From positions 20,319,608 to 20,383,607 of the forward strand of contig NC_088300.1 in the NCBI RefSeq assembly GCF_032854445.1: a stretch of 64,000 nucleotides of DNA, given 5' to 3'. The notes beneath the pieces were generated by a model, which was not told where the DNA came from, made no database searches, and worked only from the letters and a program-made list of their open reading frames with translations. A program made the translations under genes and the position numbers. Source of the stretch: Liolophura sinensis (taxonomy: Eukaryota > Mollusca > Polyplacophora > Chitonida > Chitonidae). Below are positions 24,316 through 36,906 of the stretch, piece after piece; position 1 is the stretch's first letter, and every line of letters starts with the position of its first letter.

Positions 24316-27300
24316 TAGAAATCGTATTCTCAATAAGTAACTTTTCGTGTTTGAAAGTTACACATTATTTGTCATTATGGTTGAAAATTGTGCATTCTAT
24401 GTTCAGTGGCAGGGCCTGCTCGTGTATTCTCTTTTTCTCTGATGTTAATGAGATATGAAAGGATAATAGAAAAGTAGATATTTAGGGTTAGAAGTTTTAT
24501 TTACTATAAAAGACAACTTTTCTCCGTCCTTTACACAAGTGGTACATCTCGCACACCTGCTCGAATGACGTATTTCTAGACAGCTACAGACACAGATTTA
24601 AATACTAAACATGGTCTGATGGTCTCGTTTCCATACTATAAGCGATCGTCTTCTCCTAACCGAAGAGTACTCGTGTATAATACTCATAACGGAAGATGTG
24701 GTGTTTGCTCTCAGACTTTGAATCAGGATTTGACAATAATCGGTTTCCCCTTGCCACGTCCAATTACAGGCTTTTTTTGGATACGCATGGTGCAAAGCTT
24801 TCCTGACAAAATTGTTCTATTTTTACCTTTAATGTTGATAAATGTTAAAAGTATGAAATGTATGAAATCCTCATAGTCCCAGTTTGGCGTATTAAACATA
24901 CACACTCCACTTGTTATGTTTTGAAGTGCTTTTATGTCTTTCCTGAACCAATTCTAGTGGAAAACAGGAACATTGTCATTTAAAACAGAATATCAGCATG
25001 GATGAAAAGAACATAGCGTTATAAAAATGGATCTCTCTTTGGATTAACCCGAAATGAAACCTCATACCAAGAAAGACCATAGAAAGCTTTCTCTTCCACG
25101 TTTTCATGGACAGATGTGAAGCAGATATAAAAACTGAAACTTTGCATATTGAACATGTAGCTAAATACCCATAAGTGCGTCTTTAGGACATGCCTATGCT
25201 TTAATTCTTTCTCCGTTTTGTGTTTGACTAAATATCATACGTTAAAGTAAAAGAAAGCTAAAATATGAAATAAGGTTCATCACACAGATAACTATGCGAA
25301 AAACTACTTTCATTTAGTTTTCCAGATTTTTTAAGAGTGTTAAAAGGCATTCAAATATTTCAATACTATGGTGGGATTTATGAGCCATGCTGACAGTATC
25401 TAGGAACTCAGGCATAACATCACCTTTTTTCCTGATATTCAGCAGAAGGAAGGAATTTTCGGGAATATTATTTCAGTAATCGTTTACTCATGGGTAAAAA
25501 GAACTATTTCAAAAGTTAGTTTCCTGATTAGAGTTGGAAAAACTTCCCGTGACGTCAGAGTTCCTAAACTCTGACAATATGCTGGATAAAGCCATCTTAG
25601 AATTAAAATGTTTGGACGCCTTTAACTCCTTTCACAAAATCTAAAAAAATAAATGATATTTATGCATGGTTTTAAGTGGTCTATTTAGTGATGCTTACTT
25701 CGATGTTTAGAGGTCTTTTCCTTAAACCTCAGAAAGGAAAAGAAATCACCATTTTCGCTTGTATATTTTTACAGACATCCACGATTTTTTCACACAAATT
25801 TATCTGTAGTAATAATATGGCCATTATTGCGATCAAATCTTTATTATTTATATGTATTATAGAAAAAATAGCACCTCTTCATCTTTGTGCATGCAGTCCT
25901 CATACAAAGCATGTACAGTATACGACGCTTTGATTATTCTCCCTCTGGCAATCCAACGTTTAAATACAGTGCTTAAACCTACAAACTGCTCCACACATTA
26001 ACAAGTTAAGTACGAGGATACTTGTTGGCTCGTGAGGAGAGCTAAGGCGACCGCCCCACACTCACGAATTAATGCACGGGTATTAAAACAGATACATCTT
26101 TCACACATGAGTTCCTTACGAAATTCACGGTATTTCCTTGATCTTAGTGAAGATAGGATGGTTTAATTAACCATCTGACCGGTTTATGTCAACAACTTTT
26201 TTTTATCATTTTTCTACAAAGACTTACAACATCGTAGCCAAGAGGCATTGACGTACTCTTATATTTACACGGCTGCCTTCTACCCGCCTTTATAACCAGT
26301 TGCGATGAGTGTAAAATAACCATTATCAGATGCTTGGGACGGACCACAACAACATACAATGTAAGTATGACTCAGGCTATTAGCGTAAACAAAAACCTAT
26401 CATATATAGAAGTCTATCAGTCATAGGTGCGTTTATGGTGTTTAATATAGTGACGGATACAGACCTGCAATGTGAGATGATCACCCAAACAACAAAAAAG
26501 GATCTATAGTGATCTATATACCAAATGAGGTGAGCAAAACTTTTGTAAAAAATCTACACCTGACTGCAAAGGTGAAACATCACATATGAGTATGAGTGGG
26601 ATCTCATATCCATACAGAGCATGTGTCGCTCTCTAAAATCCGATTTACATCCCTGCCACCAATAGCTAATTTTGTACAGAAATCTTGAACAACGCCGAGG
26701 ACACTTGGAAAATATCCGTCTCCGCCGTCTGCAATAATACTTTATACACATGCGTTCTATATCTATAGTATGTGCAACATGATTCTAAGCAATACCTAAA
26801 ACAACTTTTATGATGAATTCTGATAAAACAGTTTCGTGGGAGAACACATTCGTGATGAGGCTAATCCTAAACAAGCCTACGAGCGTCTCACAGCCTCCAA
26901 AAATCAGGCTTGTCTATTGGTGGCAGTGATGTAAAGCGAAAGGTAGAGAGCCACACATGCGCTGTAAGGAGTATTTTCGGATATGTCTACGCTGGTGAAG
27001 AGTTGCTATCCCACGTCACCCGAGAAGTTCATTAGCATCATAGGACAGGGACTAAGATTTTCCAAATTCCATTGTTTTCGGGTGATCGGTGATAAGAAGC
27101 ATAGAATATTGAAGACCACAGCATAGAGAACAGAGCCAGAGCAGGGACCACAGTGTGTATGGTCACGCGAATGCGGTCTGTTGTCAACTTCCCCAAGTCT
27201 GGGTTTTATTCTGACTGCTATCGTAAATGCTAAGATAGCACCAACTGATACGTCTCATAGCACAAGGCGCTTTCTTGTGGAATATAAATGTTATCACAGA

Positions 27301-27797
27301 CATGACAGAAGTAATGTTTAGTGGTGTTTAGGGAAGAGATGAAGGGCCAGAACAGTCTGTGAGCTCTATGCCAGTGCCTGTTTCGTGTCCACAAATGGAG
27401 GCCAGAACTACTGAACAATTTGTGAGTTCTATGCCAGCGCTTGTCTTGTGATGGTGTTATTGTGCCATTTGGTAACGGAACATCTGACTCGAGTGGTCAT
27501 ATAAAAAAAAATTAGGAAACGAATTGAAAATGTTTGAAATATTTTGTGAGTTTTTGTGAGTCACATACGAAAAATAGGTCATATCTTTATGTCACTACAT
27601 AACCCTGCCACGAGTGTCACGTACTAGTTTTACCTTGTCAGTTTACTTTCAAACTCATATCGACAGGTGAAATCCGGCATCTCTCAATTTACATGTATCT
27701 CACATTGGGTTGTTTTCAATGAGCCCAAGAAGAATACAACTTTAGAAATTCTGGCGAGTTTGTTTTTATTGCTACATGACAAATAACAGCGACCGCA

Positions 27798-27885
27798 CTG
27801 GTGAACGGTTCCTGGGTCTTGGCGCCGCGCTGACCTGCTAACCCCCTCGGCGGCGTAAGCCCCCGACTATCACTTCGTCCTTGGT
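27798..27885 (-). mobile_element. SINE head-like insert present only in copy B
   Basis: The segment matches the reverse of the SINE family A head in pattern (GACCGCACTGGTGA, CTCCTGGGTC-like, GCGCTGACC, GCTAACC). It sits about 100 bp before the coding exon of the type 1 gene. Copy A instead has only GACCGCAGCGGTCATC at this site. Confidence 0.55.
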
Positions 27886-27980
27886 CATCTGATTTTACCT
27901 TATATGTAAATTGTTTGTCTTGACAAATCTCGTGTTTTTTTTTAAATATTTTTCATATTCCTGTTGTTTTGCAGAAAGCG

Positions 27981-28445
27981 ATGACGACTAAGACGGTAAT
28001 TTCTGTAATTCTTTTGGTTGGATTTGTCAATGTTTACTGCGCTACGACCACAACTCCTCCCTCCACACCCCCTCCGCCTACAACCCTGCCTCCTCCAACC
28101 ACCAGTGCCGAGTGTCAAGAAGGGGACTCAAGGGGTGTTTACAGCTGTAGCTTCATCTGTGGCCTCAACAACCAGTGGTATCCTCAGAGCATGGGGGGAA
28201 GTACTCCGTCAGGTTCACAGCACTGTGGGACAGCAGGTAGAATCGTAGAAGCCCAATGTCCTGAGATTTGTTGGGGAGGTCGATGGCAAATGGCTCCCTG
28301 CTACAGATGCTGCCAGGAGTATCCGGACAACCACTGCGACATCAGTTGTAATAATCCTGGCCTTCAGGTTGAGTGGGGATGTGACCCGTTCAGTCCACCA
28401 ACAACGGCCCCAACCACAACGCCCGAGACAACAACAATTTCGTAA
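27981..28445 (+). CDS. Secreted 12-Cys single-domain protein, type 1, copy B
   Basis: This is the second copy of the 154-aa gene. By eye the 465-nt coding sequence differs from copy A at one site, a silent GTG/GTT valine codon near the C-terminus, so the proteins are identical. The splice acceptor before the ATG is kept. The intron just upstream differs: this copy carries about 85 bp of SINE-like sequence (27798-27885) that copy A lacks. ATTAAA is at 28516-28521. Confidence 0.88.
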   Translation: MTTKTVISVILLVGFVNVYCATTTTPPSTPPPPTTLPPPTTSAECQEGDSRGVYSCSFICGLNNQWYPQSMGGSTPSGSQHCGTAGRIVEAQCPEICWGGRWQMAPCYRCCQEYPDNHCDISCNNPGLQVEWGCDPFSPPTTAPTTTPETTTIS

Positions 28446-30778
28446 AAACAGCACTACTGACATCTATCTTCAACACAACACTTTAACTTGCATATCTCTC
28501 TCACGATGATTTTTAATTAAATTTCCTTCCTAAAATATTTATTATTGGGAACTTTACTGAGTGCGAATGTAACCGACATAAACGTGCTTTGGGTAAGAAT
28601 ATGAAATCAGGTACGTGTTATACACATCACAAATATACATATGAAAGAACTGTTTTAAACAGTATTAAAAGTTGATTCGAAAATTCATTGTGTCTGTTGT
28701 GTTTGTTAAAAATCACAGAAGATTCGAATAATGGCTCTACATTGAAATCTGGAGAATTGATGAACAGTGAAAAATGTGCTTTCAGGCAAAGGAGTTGATT
28801 TTCACACGATGCGATTTGTCATGTCAACTTGTCCAAGTGGAATGGAAATATATATATGCTGCGTTCACACGATGCGATTTGTCGAATGCAACAGTCGTAT
28901 GAAATAGAGTATGGTCTATTTTCATTCATCTATTTCAATTCGACGCTTCGACTCAACAATCACTCGGTATGAACGCGGTTCTACAAGTGCCACATGTATC
29001 AAGGCAAAGGACATGATGTTAGCACATGCGTATTAAAGGGTTTCGATAAGTGTTCAGATAATAATAAAAACGAAGTTGTTAAAAACTACCACGCTTTACT
29101 CAGGAATGGTTAAAAATGATCAGTAACACGAGTCCAAAAATTTCTCCAACGTAGTTGATGAAACATTCACTCTTTATAATAGATTGATTTATCTTTCGTC
29201 ATATAAAGGCTTGAATATGTCTACATCAAGATCGGATGCTATTGCTTTCTGTTGAATATCATTGTATTGGTTTATAGAAATATACATGTATACACATTGC
29301 CTTCTGAAATAAAACCCATCCTTCTATATCCAAATATTAAAAAAAGTCACGCCGAATATTTTTTTCACAATTTCAGCATTATCTTTGGATTTTCATTTTT
29401 ATCAGAACGGAATAACCAGTTAATAATACAATCAATTAAACAAATTTGGAACTATGATCATAGAAAGCATCAATGCTGACAACTGAATTTATTGCACGAG
29501 GAGTAAAAAATGCTGTGATTTCGCTATACTGAATTATTTTCAGATGTTTAATGTTATAAAATCATTTGCGATAACAGGTAAATGGAGCTAATAAGGTCTC
29601 AATACATATAGCGAGTATTTTGGAAAGTTCTCAAGATACTGCACAACAAACTGTTAAGAAATTCATATACGAATATATGACGATGTTGTATCCAAATAAA
29701 TCTGTGAATCAAGAGTATGTGGTCTTCCCAATCCGTGTTGATGTTGACTAAATATACACAGGTATAAATCTCACAAATCACAAAATTTGTGTTCCATTTG
29801 CTGACATCTGTCTAAAATCTAACGTAAACTTTGTTATTATCAGGTAGAAAGTTAACTGATTCTGTTGGAGATACAAACAGAATGTTAAAAACAACAGACA
29901 TGTCAACTGAGATTACATGGGATATGGCTTAGCTTGGCCAGGGTTTATTACGAGATGACACTCATCAAGGCTACCAAGACATGACACGTGACAATCAATG
30001 CTCATTCCTGGCTATTGAGTGTCACGATGATATACACACAGCAGTAGTTTTCTGCACTTCGTCTCTTACATAGCTGCCAGCTGAGCTCAGCGTAGACCAG
30101 ATTCAATGTAGTGATCAGCTTTATTTAGGCTCAGGTTCTCGCAACAGGCCATTTGATTCATCACTTACTGGGATGACGGGATATATCCCTAAGGCCAGGT
30201 ATCCCCAAAATATGTAAGCTGACCTATTTACAATGCAGCTGACACAGATGGCTGTAAACGATAACTTGCGAAAAATGGTATAGATATTTGCAAGTCAATA
30301 ACACAAACCCAGTTAAATGGAGTGCAGTATATAATCGCATTATGACAGTGAATATTTTCCTTTTAATTTCCCTAATTCTTGTGAACAGCTGCAGAGTAAC
30401 TGTGAATTGGTCAAGTACGAATCATTTAATAGCCTGTTTAAACTTGGATTTCATTGGGCTACAGCTGTCCACCAGCATTGTATTGGTATTACAGCAGACA
30501 CACCCTAGAGACATTTTTATCATGTTAGTGCAATATCATTGATATAGGCTTTACTTATAAACCGACAACTTTGGAAAGCAATATATTCGGCTGAATCCCT
30601 CTGGATGACACAAATCTCAAATTAGGTAGGCCTAAGATTTATATTTATAATTAACATGAAATTCTCTTGCAAAAATTTTTGAAAATTATGTATAATATTC
30701 CGTGATTGTCTGATAACCAGCGTTTATAGTAAACATTTTATGAGGATTTCTCTTTGACCGAATTTACTATTAATGTAT

Positions 30779-31019
30779 GAATACTTGGGGTTTAACGTCG
30801 TACTTAACACTTTTTTAGTCATATGACAACGAGGAGTCATTAGGTGTGTGTACACATATTGTGTCTTCTTGTGGCAGAGCGAGTCCATGCCGCAAAAGTG
30901 CCAGTGAAGTATCATGCGGAAGACAGCCAACATGACATCCCTCCCAGACATATACTGGCACTGGGCAAACCAGTCCAATTACCTTGTCCTCTTACCATTA
31001 GGCCACCGAAGCGGTCGAA
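30779..31019 (-). mobile_element. SINE family B, internally deleted (copy B)
   Basis: Counterpart of the element near 16000, at the same place relative to the type 2 gene. Confidence 0.8.
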
Positions 31020-31717
31020 TTTTCTTTTTAACCACGACTCTGTTCATAAATATCGGGAAATGACCTAATATAAAGGCGACTATAAACTTTTATTTGTTGA
31101 AGAGTGATTCAACTATGTAAATTGAAAAGTGTTTGGTTAATTAGTCAGAAAAGATTATGTGAGTTGTTTTTAGTAGCACACCAAAGGTACTTTTGGTATT
31201 GTCTTCTGTTCAAAGGAGAAACTCACGGCGTCTCAATAGATTAGCACCGGGAAATTCAAAGAGTATATTGTACTAATTAAGACGTCAACTCAGAAAAATA
31301 CCATGCAGAGTATTTATATTTGTGACCTTTTTCATGACCATGTAAAATTCCACCTTATATCAGCTTAAATACTTTTACAATTCATAAAAAATAAATGTAA
31401 GAGATCAAATAGGAATGGGATGGTACACGTGAAATAAAACGATTTCAACTAGGGAGGGAGGGGGGGGGGTGATATTTCGAAGCTTTGGATGAGCTGGGTA
31501 TTCCGAAATCAAACATATTTTTACCATACACAACATGTGGTCACTTTTGTTTTCGAAATTAGTTAATTAATCGATTATATTAATACAGTTTTGGGCGTGG
31601 AATTTATGTTTATGAAAACGTGTCTAGGAACAACTGAAACTCAGATGAAATTTGTTCTTCACCTGTTATTTGTGTAATAAGTTTCTTTTTCATTTCATCC
31701 TGATTTGTTGACAGAAC

Positions 31718-32125
31718 ATGATGAAGGGTATCGCTTGTGCCATATTGTTGGCAGTTGCAGCCTGTGTTCTCAACGCCGCAGTCACACCACATCCTACCAC
31801 TACCACTGTCACGCCGTCGCTTATGTGCCAGCCAGGTGAGATGCAAGGCGCCCACACATGCACATTCATCTGTGGTCTGAACGATCAGTGGTTCCCCCGA
31901 ACCCTGTTTGGCGGTGAGGTTCCTGGCTCGCAGAACTGCACTAGTAAAGGCCGAATTGTAGAGGGAGAATGCCCTATGGTTTGCTATGAGGACCAGTGGC
32001 TAATGGCACCATGTTACCGATGCTGTGTAGATTACTCCGATAATCACTGTGACCTTGACTGTGCGTATGGGTTTAACATTTGGGACTGTGACCCATTCAG
32101 TCCACCCACCACACCGACGCCTTGA
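31718..32125 (+). CDS. Secreted 12-Cys single-domain protein, type 2, copy B
   Basis: This is the second copy of the 135-aa gene. By eye it has two nucleotide differences from copy A, both replacing residues in the signal peptide (Thr5 to Ile, Phe18 to Leu). The mature region appears identical at the DNA level. The acceptor-like tract (GTTGACAG) lies 3 nt before the ATG, as in copy A. Both copies look functional. Confidence 0.88.
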   Translation: MMKGIACAILLAVAACVLNAAVTPHPTTTTVTPSLMCQPGEMQGAHTCTFICGLNDQWFPRTLFGGEVPGSQNCTSKGRIVEGECPMVCYEDQWLMAPCYRCCVDYSDNHCDLDCAYGFNIWDCDPFSPPTTPTP

Positions 32126-33019
32126 GCCAACACCGTCGACAACACTCAGCGCCCAAAATTCTAATTCAGAACACCAAAGCGTTATTAAGTCGGGCTCCAG
32201 AAATGACTAGCTTTTGTAAAACATATTGAAAGAAATGTATAATAATGTGATAAAATCTTTATTCCTAAACTGTGAATGTGTTTTAACCAAATTTACTTTG
32301 TCATAACATTTTACTTTACCGAAAAACTCACATTTACCAGGTAAAAGTTTGAAGAGAAAATAAAAAGTATGGATGCTGCATTTGACATTATTATGTTTAG
32401 ACAAGAGAATTCTAAACCTGCTTTCATGAACACTATATTTTGTCTAAAGTTTCTTCCACCAGATATTCGCGGGTCTTTTTTCTTCACGAGGCTTACTATT
32501 TGTTTTACTCAGTAATTACACCTGTTTGCTCATAAAAATACAGTATTTTGATGACGCAAAAATAGGAACTGCGGACGATTTATAAAACAGATTATGTGTT
32601 GTGATACTTGACTGATAATATTTACAGCTTTTATACAAGAATGTTTTACTTACAAGATTGTGGTCGGTATTATGGGTGGAGGAAACAGCGGTGCCCGGCG
32701 TAAACCACCCACTTTTGGCAAATTATCGATGATCTTTCCCAAATGTTACGTATACATATGCGCAATATGGGTGGAATATCACTGATCTATAAGAATATTA
32801 AACTACTGAAACCCGCAGCTTTCTATCGTCGGCAAAGGACCCCACAAGCATTGAGATTAGGAGAATCTACAATTTCCCTGTTCAAGGACACTTTGAACCC
32901 GCACTTCTTGTACAGTCATAGTGATTGAAAGGAAAGCGCCTCTAACCACAGGACTATGTCCCGCTCCGGGCTATCCGGAAAAAACCACTGATCCACGGCA
33001 AGAAAATTAAGGAATTCAC

Positions 33020-33168
33020 CAGGCCCGGTTTCACGAAACTTTCTAGATTTCTGGCTTAAGCAATGTCATTGCCATACTAATGCAGTAATTGATCTTAGAT
33101 TTTGTAATAGGAACCTTTGATGGAAAAGCAAACAGCTACAGTCTTTCGTGAAAGAAGAACCAGGTTTT
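33020..33168. mobile_element. MITE-like inverted-repeat element (copy B)
   Basis: Same element at the same site in the second unit. Confidence 0.55.
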
Positions 33169-33233
33169 CAGCTGCAGAAGGAGTTCAATATGAAGCTGCA
33201 CTGAGTGATCTCCAATTATCGTCATGTGAGACG

Positions 33234-33625
33234 CTTTAAACAATCATACAGGCAAAGTCGACCTTTTATTACGATTTAAAACAATCATACTAGCAACAGC
33301 AACCTCTTATTACAATTTTAAACAATAATACTAACAAAGTCGAACTCTTATTATGACTTGAAAAAATCATAAGGGCAACGTCGATCTCTTATTATGATTT
33401 AAACAATCATACGATCAACGTCGATCTCTTGTGTTAACTGTAAACAATCATACAAGTAACGTCGCCCTCTTAGTTCAACTGTAAACACTCATACTATCAG
33501 CGTTGACCTTTATTACGACTTTAACCAGCCATACGAGAAATGTTGACCTCCAATCACGACTTTAAACAATAATACGAGCAGCGTCGACCCCTTATTACGA
33601 TTTTAGACAATCATACGAGGGTCGA
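33234..33625. repeat. Degenerate tandem repeat of about 41 bp (copy B)
   Basis: Counterpart of the array at 18400, nearly unchanged. Confidence 0.85.
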
Positions 33626-34688
33626 CGACCCCTTATTGCCACCCCAGCAGAGAGTAATGGAAGGGAGGGAATCTCGATAACCAGGTTAACAAAAAGCCAC
33701 GATTAATGTTTTGGGCCCGCTTGCACAAAGAGATAGCAACCATAATCGATTGTTAGACCTACAATTGAGTTTACAACTGATTATGGAAATATGTTACACC
33801 GCTTGCACAAAGGAATTGTAAAGCGGTTGTAAAAGGTGGCCCAAGTAAATAGACAATATCCCTGTCAATAACTTTTCTTCCTTTCATTCTCAAAGAGCTC
33901 TACAACATGACGATTCAGCAGTTAACAACAACAACACGTCAAAACATATGTTCATAACATCTCTTTAAGACAATACATTGCACATTCGAGTCGAATTAAC
34001 AGTATATGTAGAAGCAGAAGTAAAACATCATCCAATGGATTCTGAACACGTCTTTTATTTCAGGACATAGCCGCAGCATTACAGTCCGATTTTCTTCATA
34101 AGGTACACAGACACACTATTTTGTACACTGACAATGACAACGACAACGACGACGGTTCAAGCTGTAACACAAACAAATATTCTTTCAGTTACTTTATCTC
34201 TTTGCTATATTTTGTCATCTTAGCGAAGTCAGGGCACCGCATAATGCTCATTGTTTATCTCACCATGACGATCGATCTGACAACTATTTTGCTTAAATCT
34301 TCATGTAAACAACAAAAACAATATCCGACAGCCTTACACAATAAACTACATTGTATATACTCACAAATTTCTTGGCAGTATTCAGGCTTCTACAAGGAGT
34401 TGGTTAATGTGAAACTTTTAACCACCGTTTAGTCTCTGATACGTAATTATTGCATTTTTTTCTCGTCACAACACCGCCTCTGACCCGTCCTGGGTTTGGG
34501 TGACTCTAAAACCTTAACGTAAACACAAAACCTAACCGATAACATGGTCGACATGGATTATATCATTTTGAACTCAACAGTATACCCAAAGCAAGTACTT
34601 GTACTTAACGTTGATTTTGGGGCGATTGTGTATAATTAACTAGGTCGACCCATTTGTTATTTCTGATTGTAAATTACAACAAACGGTA

Positions 34689-34742
34689 TATCGTAGCTTA
34701 CAATCCCTTCGTGCAAGAGGGTGTCGATTGTAAGCTACGATA
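34689..34742. repeat. Perfect 17-bp inverted repeat (copy B)
   Basis: Same hairpin as at 19867, with both arms unchanged. Confidence 0.85.
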
Positions 34743-35560
34743 GAGATCTTAGTTATTTATAATCGACTGGTTTAATATGACTGGTTTTTAACGTGCCGTG
34801 CTGAGTTTGTTTCACTTAGTGGAGTAAACGACCGGCCAACGTCAGGTACATATACCTGAAGAACATCTCCACATAAGGCCTTTGTCGAAAGAGCGGAATG
34901 CTATAGGAACAATCAACAACGACCTCAGTTCATTGAAGAAAATATCGTTCTGTTGTAGTTGTTCAACAATCGGAAGTGTTTCAAGCAAATTAATATCTAC
35001 ACTCGTCCTGTTGCCCATCAGCACTGACGATTTCGCTACATTTAACACATGTAATCCGATGAAGGATTACAAAGGTTTGCGTGGTAAACAGGTGTTTTAA
35101 AGTGTCTTGGCCTGCTCAGGCCTGTTTTCAAATCCACCCTCCGTTGGTTTTGTCAGAAGACGAAAGTTTGCTGAGCATATGAACCTGGCTGTTCTCGTGT
35201 AACTGATACTCTTGAAGATACCATAAAACGTCAAGCAAATGAAGTCATTAGTAAAGAACTGCTTATGCTAGTTGTCACGAGGTATATGCATCTTCGTGTT
35301 ACGGTGTGCTGTCCGTTAAAAAACGGGAAAAACAGCCTCTGTATTCGTTTTATTTCCTAAGTAGATAGTTATGGTACTGTCTGGTCTGATAAATCTAATA
35401 ATATTTAGAGACAGTATCTTTTCTTTCGAAATGATGCATTTATCTTCGTCATATGAAGGCCTATTCGTGTCTCCGGCAAGGACATGGTATTGCTATTGCT
35501 CTCGGCTGAGGATAATTGCTGTAATCAGATGTATTCGCAATTAAGAAATTAATCAAACAC

Positions 35561-35818
35561 TTGTCAAGTTACCTCAGTCTGGGTTTTATTTTAATTGTTA
35601 AAATGAATACTTCAATGGAAGCAGCTTATAAGCCACCTAGCACAATGGCTTGGCCAGAATTAGATGACCAGTTCCATCCTTCTAAACCCAAAGATGAAAA
35701 ACATGTTCATCGTGTTGAATTAGATCGCCACTTTGAATTTATGAACAGTTGCAATCAAAGTACAACTGAGATACATATTTTGTTACCAACAACTTATAGT
35801 CTAGCATTGGTATACTGA
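35561..35818 (+). other. Small open frame, unchanged in both duplicated units (copy B)
   Basis: Identical translation to the frame at 20739. The same caveats apply. Confidence 0.25.
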
Positions 35819-36906
35819 TTTGCACACTGATTTCAACCAGTGGCGTGGAACATACCTTGCATCTTTCCTTCATCATGGAAAACTGTTGACCGCTTCTCTT
35901 TGTATGATCCCGTCCTATTTTCGTACTTCATATACTTTCTTAGTTTTTTGGTAGTTTGTATTAAACGTTGTTTTTGGAACTGGGCTTTTTATTATTAACC
36001 CGGAACGTCATTATTGATTGACGGCTAGTATACGAATGTCTGTTTCCATGCATAAGTTATGCTGTTATGAAATGATTTAATTCGTGTACATCTATTTGCT
36101 GTCACCATCTGGTCGCTTCAAGTCCGTTTTCAATCATATCATAATTGATATACTATCAAAAATATGCAGTAACCAATGAAAAATGTTAGAAATGTGAATA
36201 GGGAAGTCAACTTAATTGAATAGTTGAATTTGAATTTGAAATTATTACACGAGGATTATGGAAAATGTAGTTTGACAGTTGAATATGTTTATGGTGATAC
36301 TATCACCAGCAAAAACAGTTGAATTACGTCACCCCACAACGCCAAAGCACCGATAGCGGAACTTTTGGACATTTATTATACAGTAAATGTCCCATTAGTG
36401 AATCTCAGTAACCTTTCTAGGCCTGATTATGAGTTGGACTGGCAGTATTATCTTAACCGTACCTTTGCTTATGTAGTGACGGGAAAGGACTCCAATCACA
36501 TCGCATGTGCCCATATTCCCATTTGAGCTGATTGACATATTTACCAGTTCATTTTAATGCAATGGAATGGTTTTATTTCAGCATGCAACAGCACATGTTC
36601 ATAGAAGCCATTTATAATAATTAGCTTCGTTTTCTTTCAGCCAGGCACTCCACTTTGTTTTTCAAATCCACTATAAAGTGAGCATCACATGTGTTTTCGA
36701 CCAGAAATTAAACAGTGTTTAAGCAGTGGAGGCGATCATGATGCCATCTTTTTGACACTTTCATAATTTTAGTTACTAGAAATATAAAAGGCATGAAAGA
36801 GAACAGGACTTGCTTTGGAACGCACATGTATGTAGGTTACACTGTTTTACCGGAGTAGTCTCCCCTGAACTACCCACATCCTCATTATTGGTGTACAAAG
36901 CTTGAC

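Larger units (their letters stand above)
11724..26510 (+). repeat. Segmental tandem duplication, copy A (about 14.8 kb)
   Basis: From TATACCAAATGAGG at 11724 to GGATCTATAG at 26510 the sequence is repeated directly at 26517-41415, apart from point changes and small indels. The unit holds one type 1 and one type 2 12-Cys gene plus minisatellites, SINE fragments and a MITE-like element, all at matching positions. The sequence left of 11724 and right of 41415 is not duplicated. Confidence 0.97.
17347..26510. other. Gene-free 9 kb at the right of unit A
   Basis: Contains the MITE-like element, the 41-bp and 37-bp arrays, a hairpin, a GAC microsatellite (19300-19333) and a SINE fragment. No further 12-Cys domain is visible. 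The counterpart in copy B is 32126-41415, with a shorter GAC run. Confidence 0.55.
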
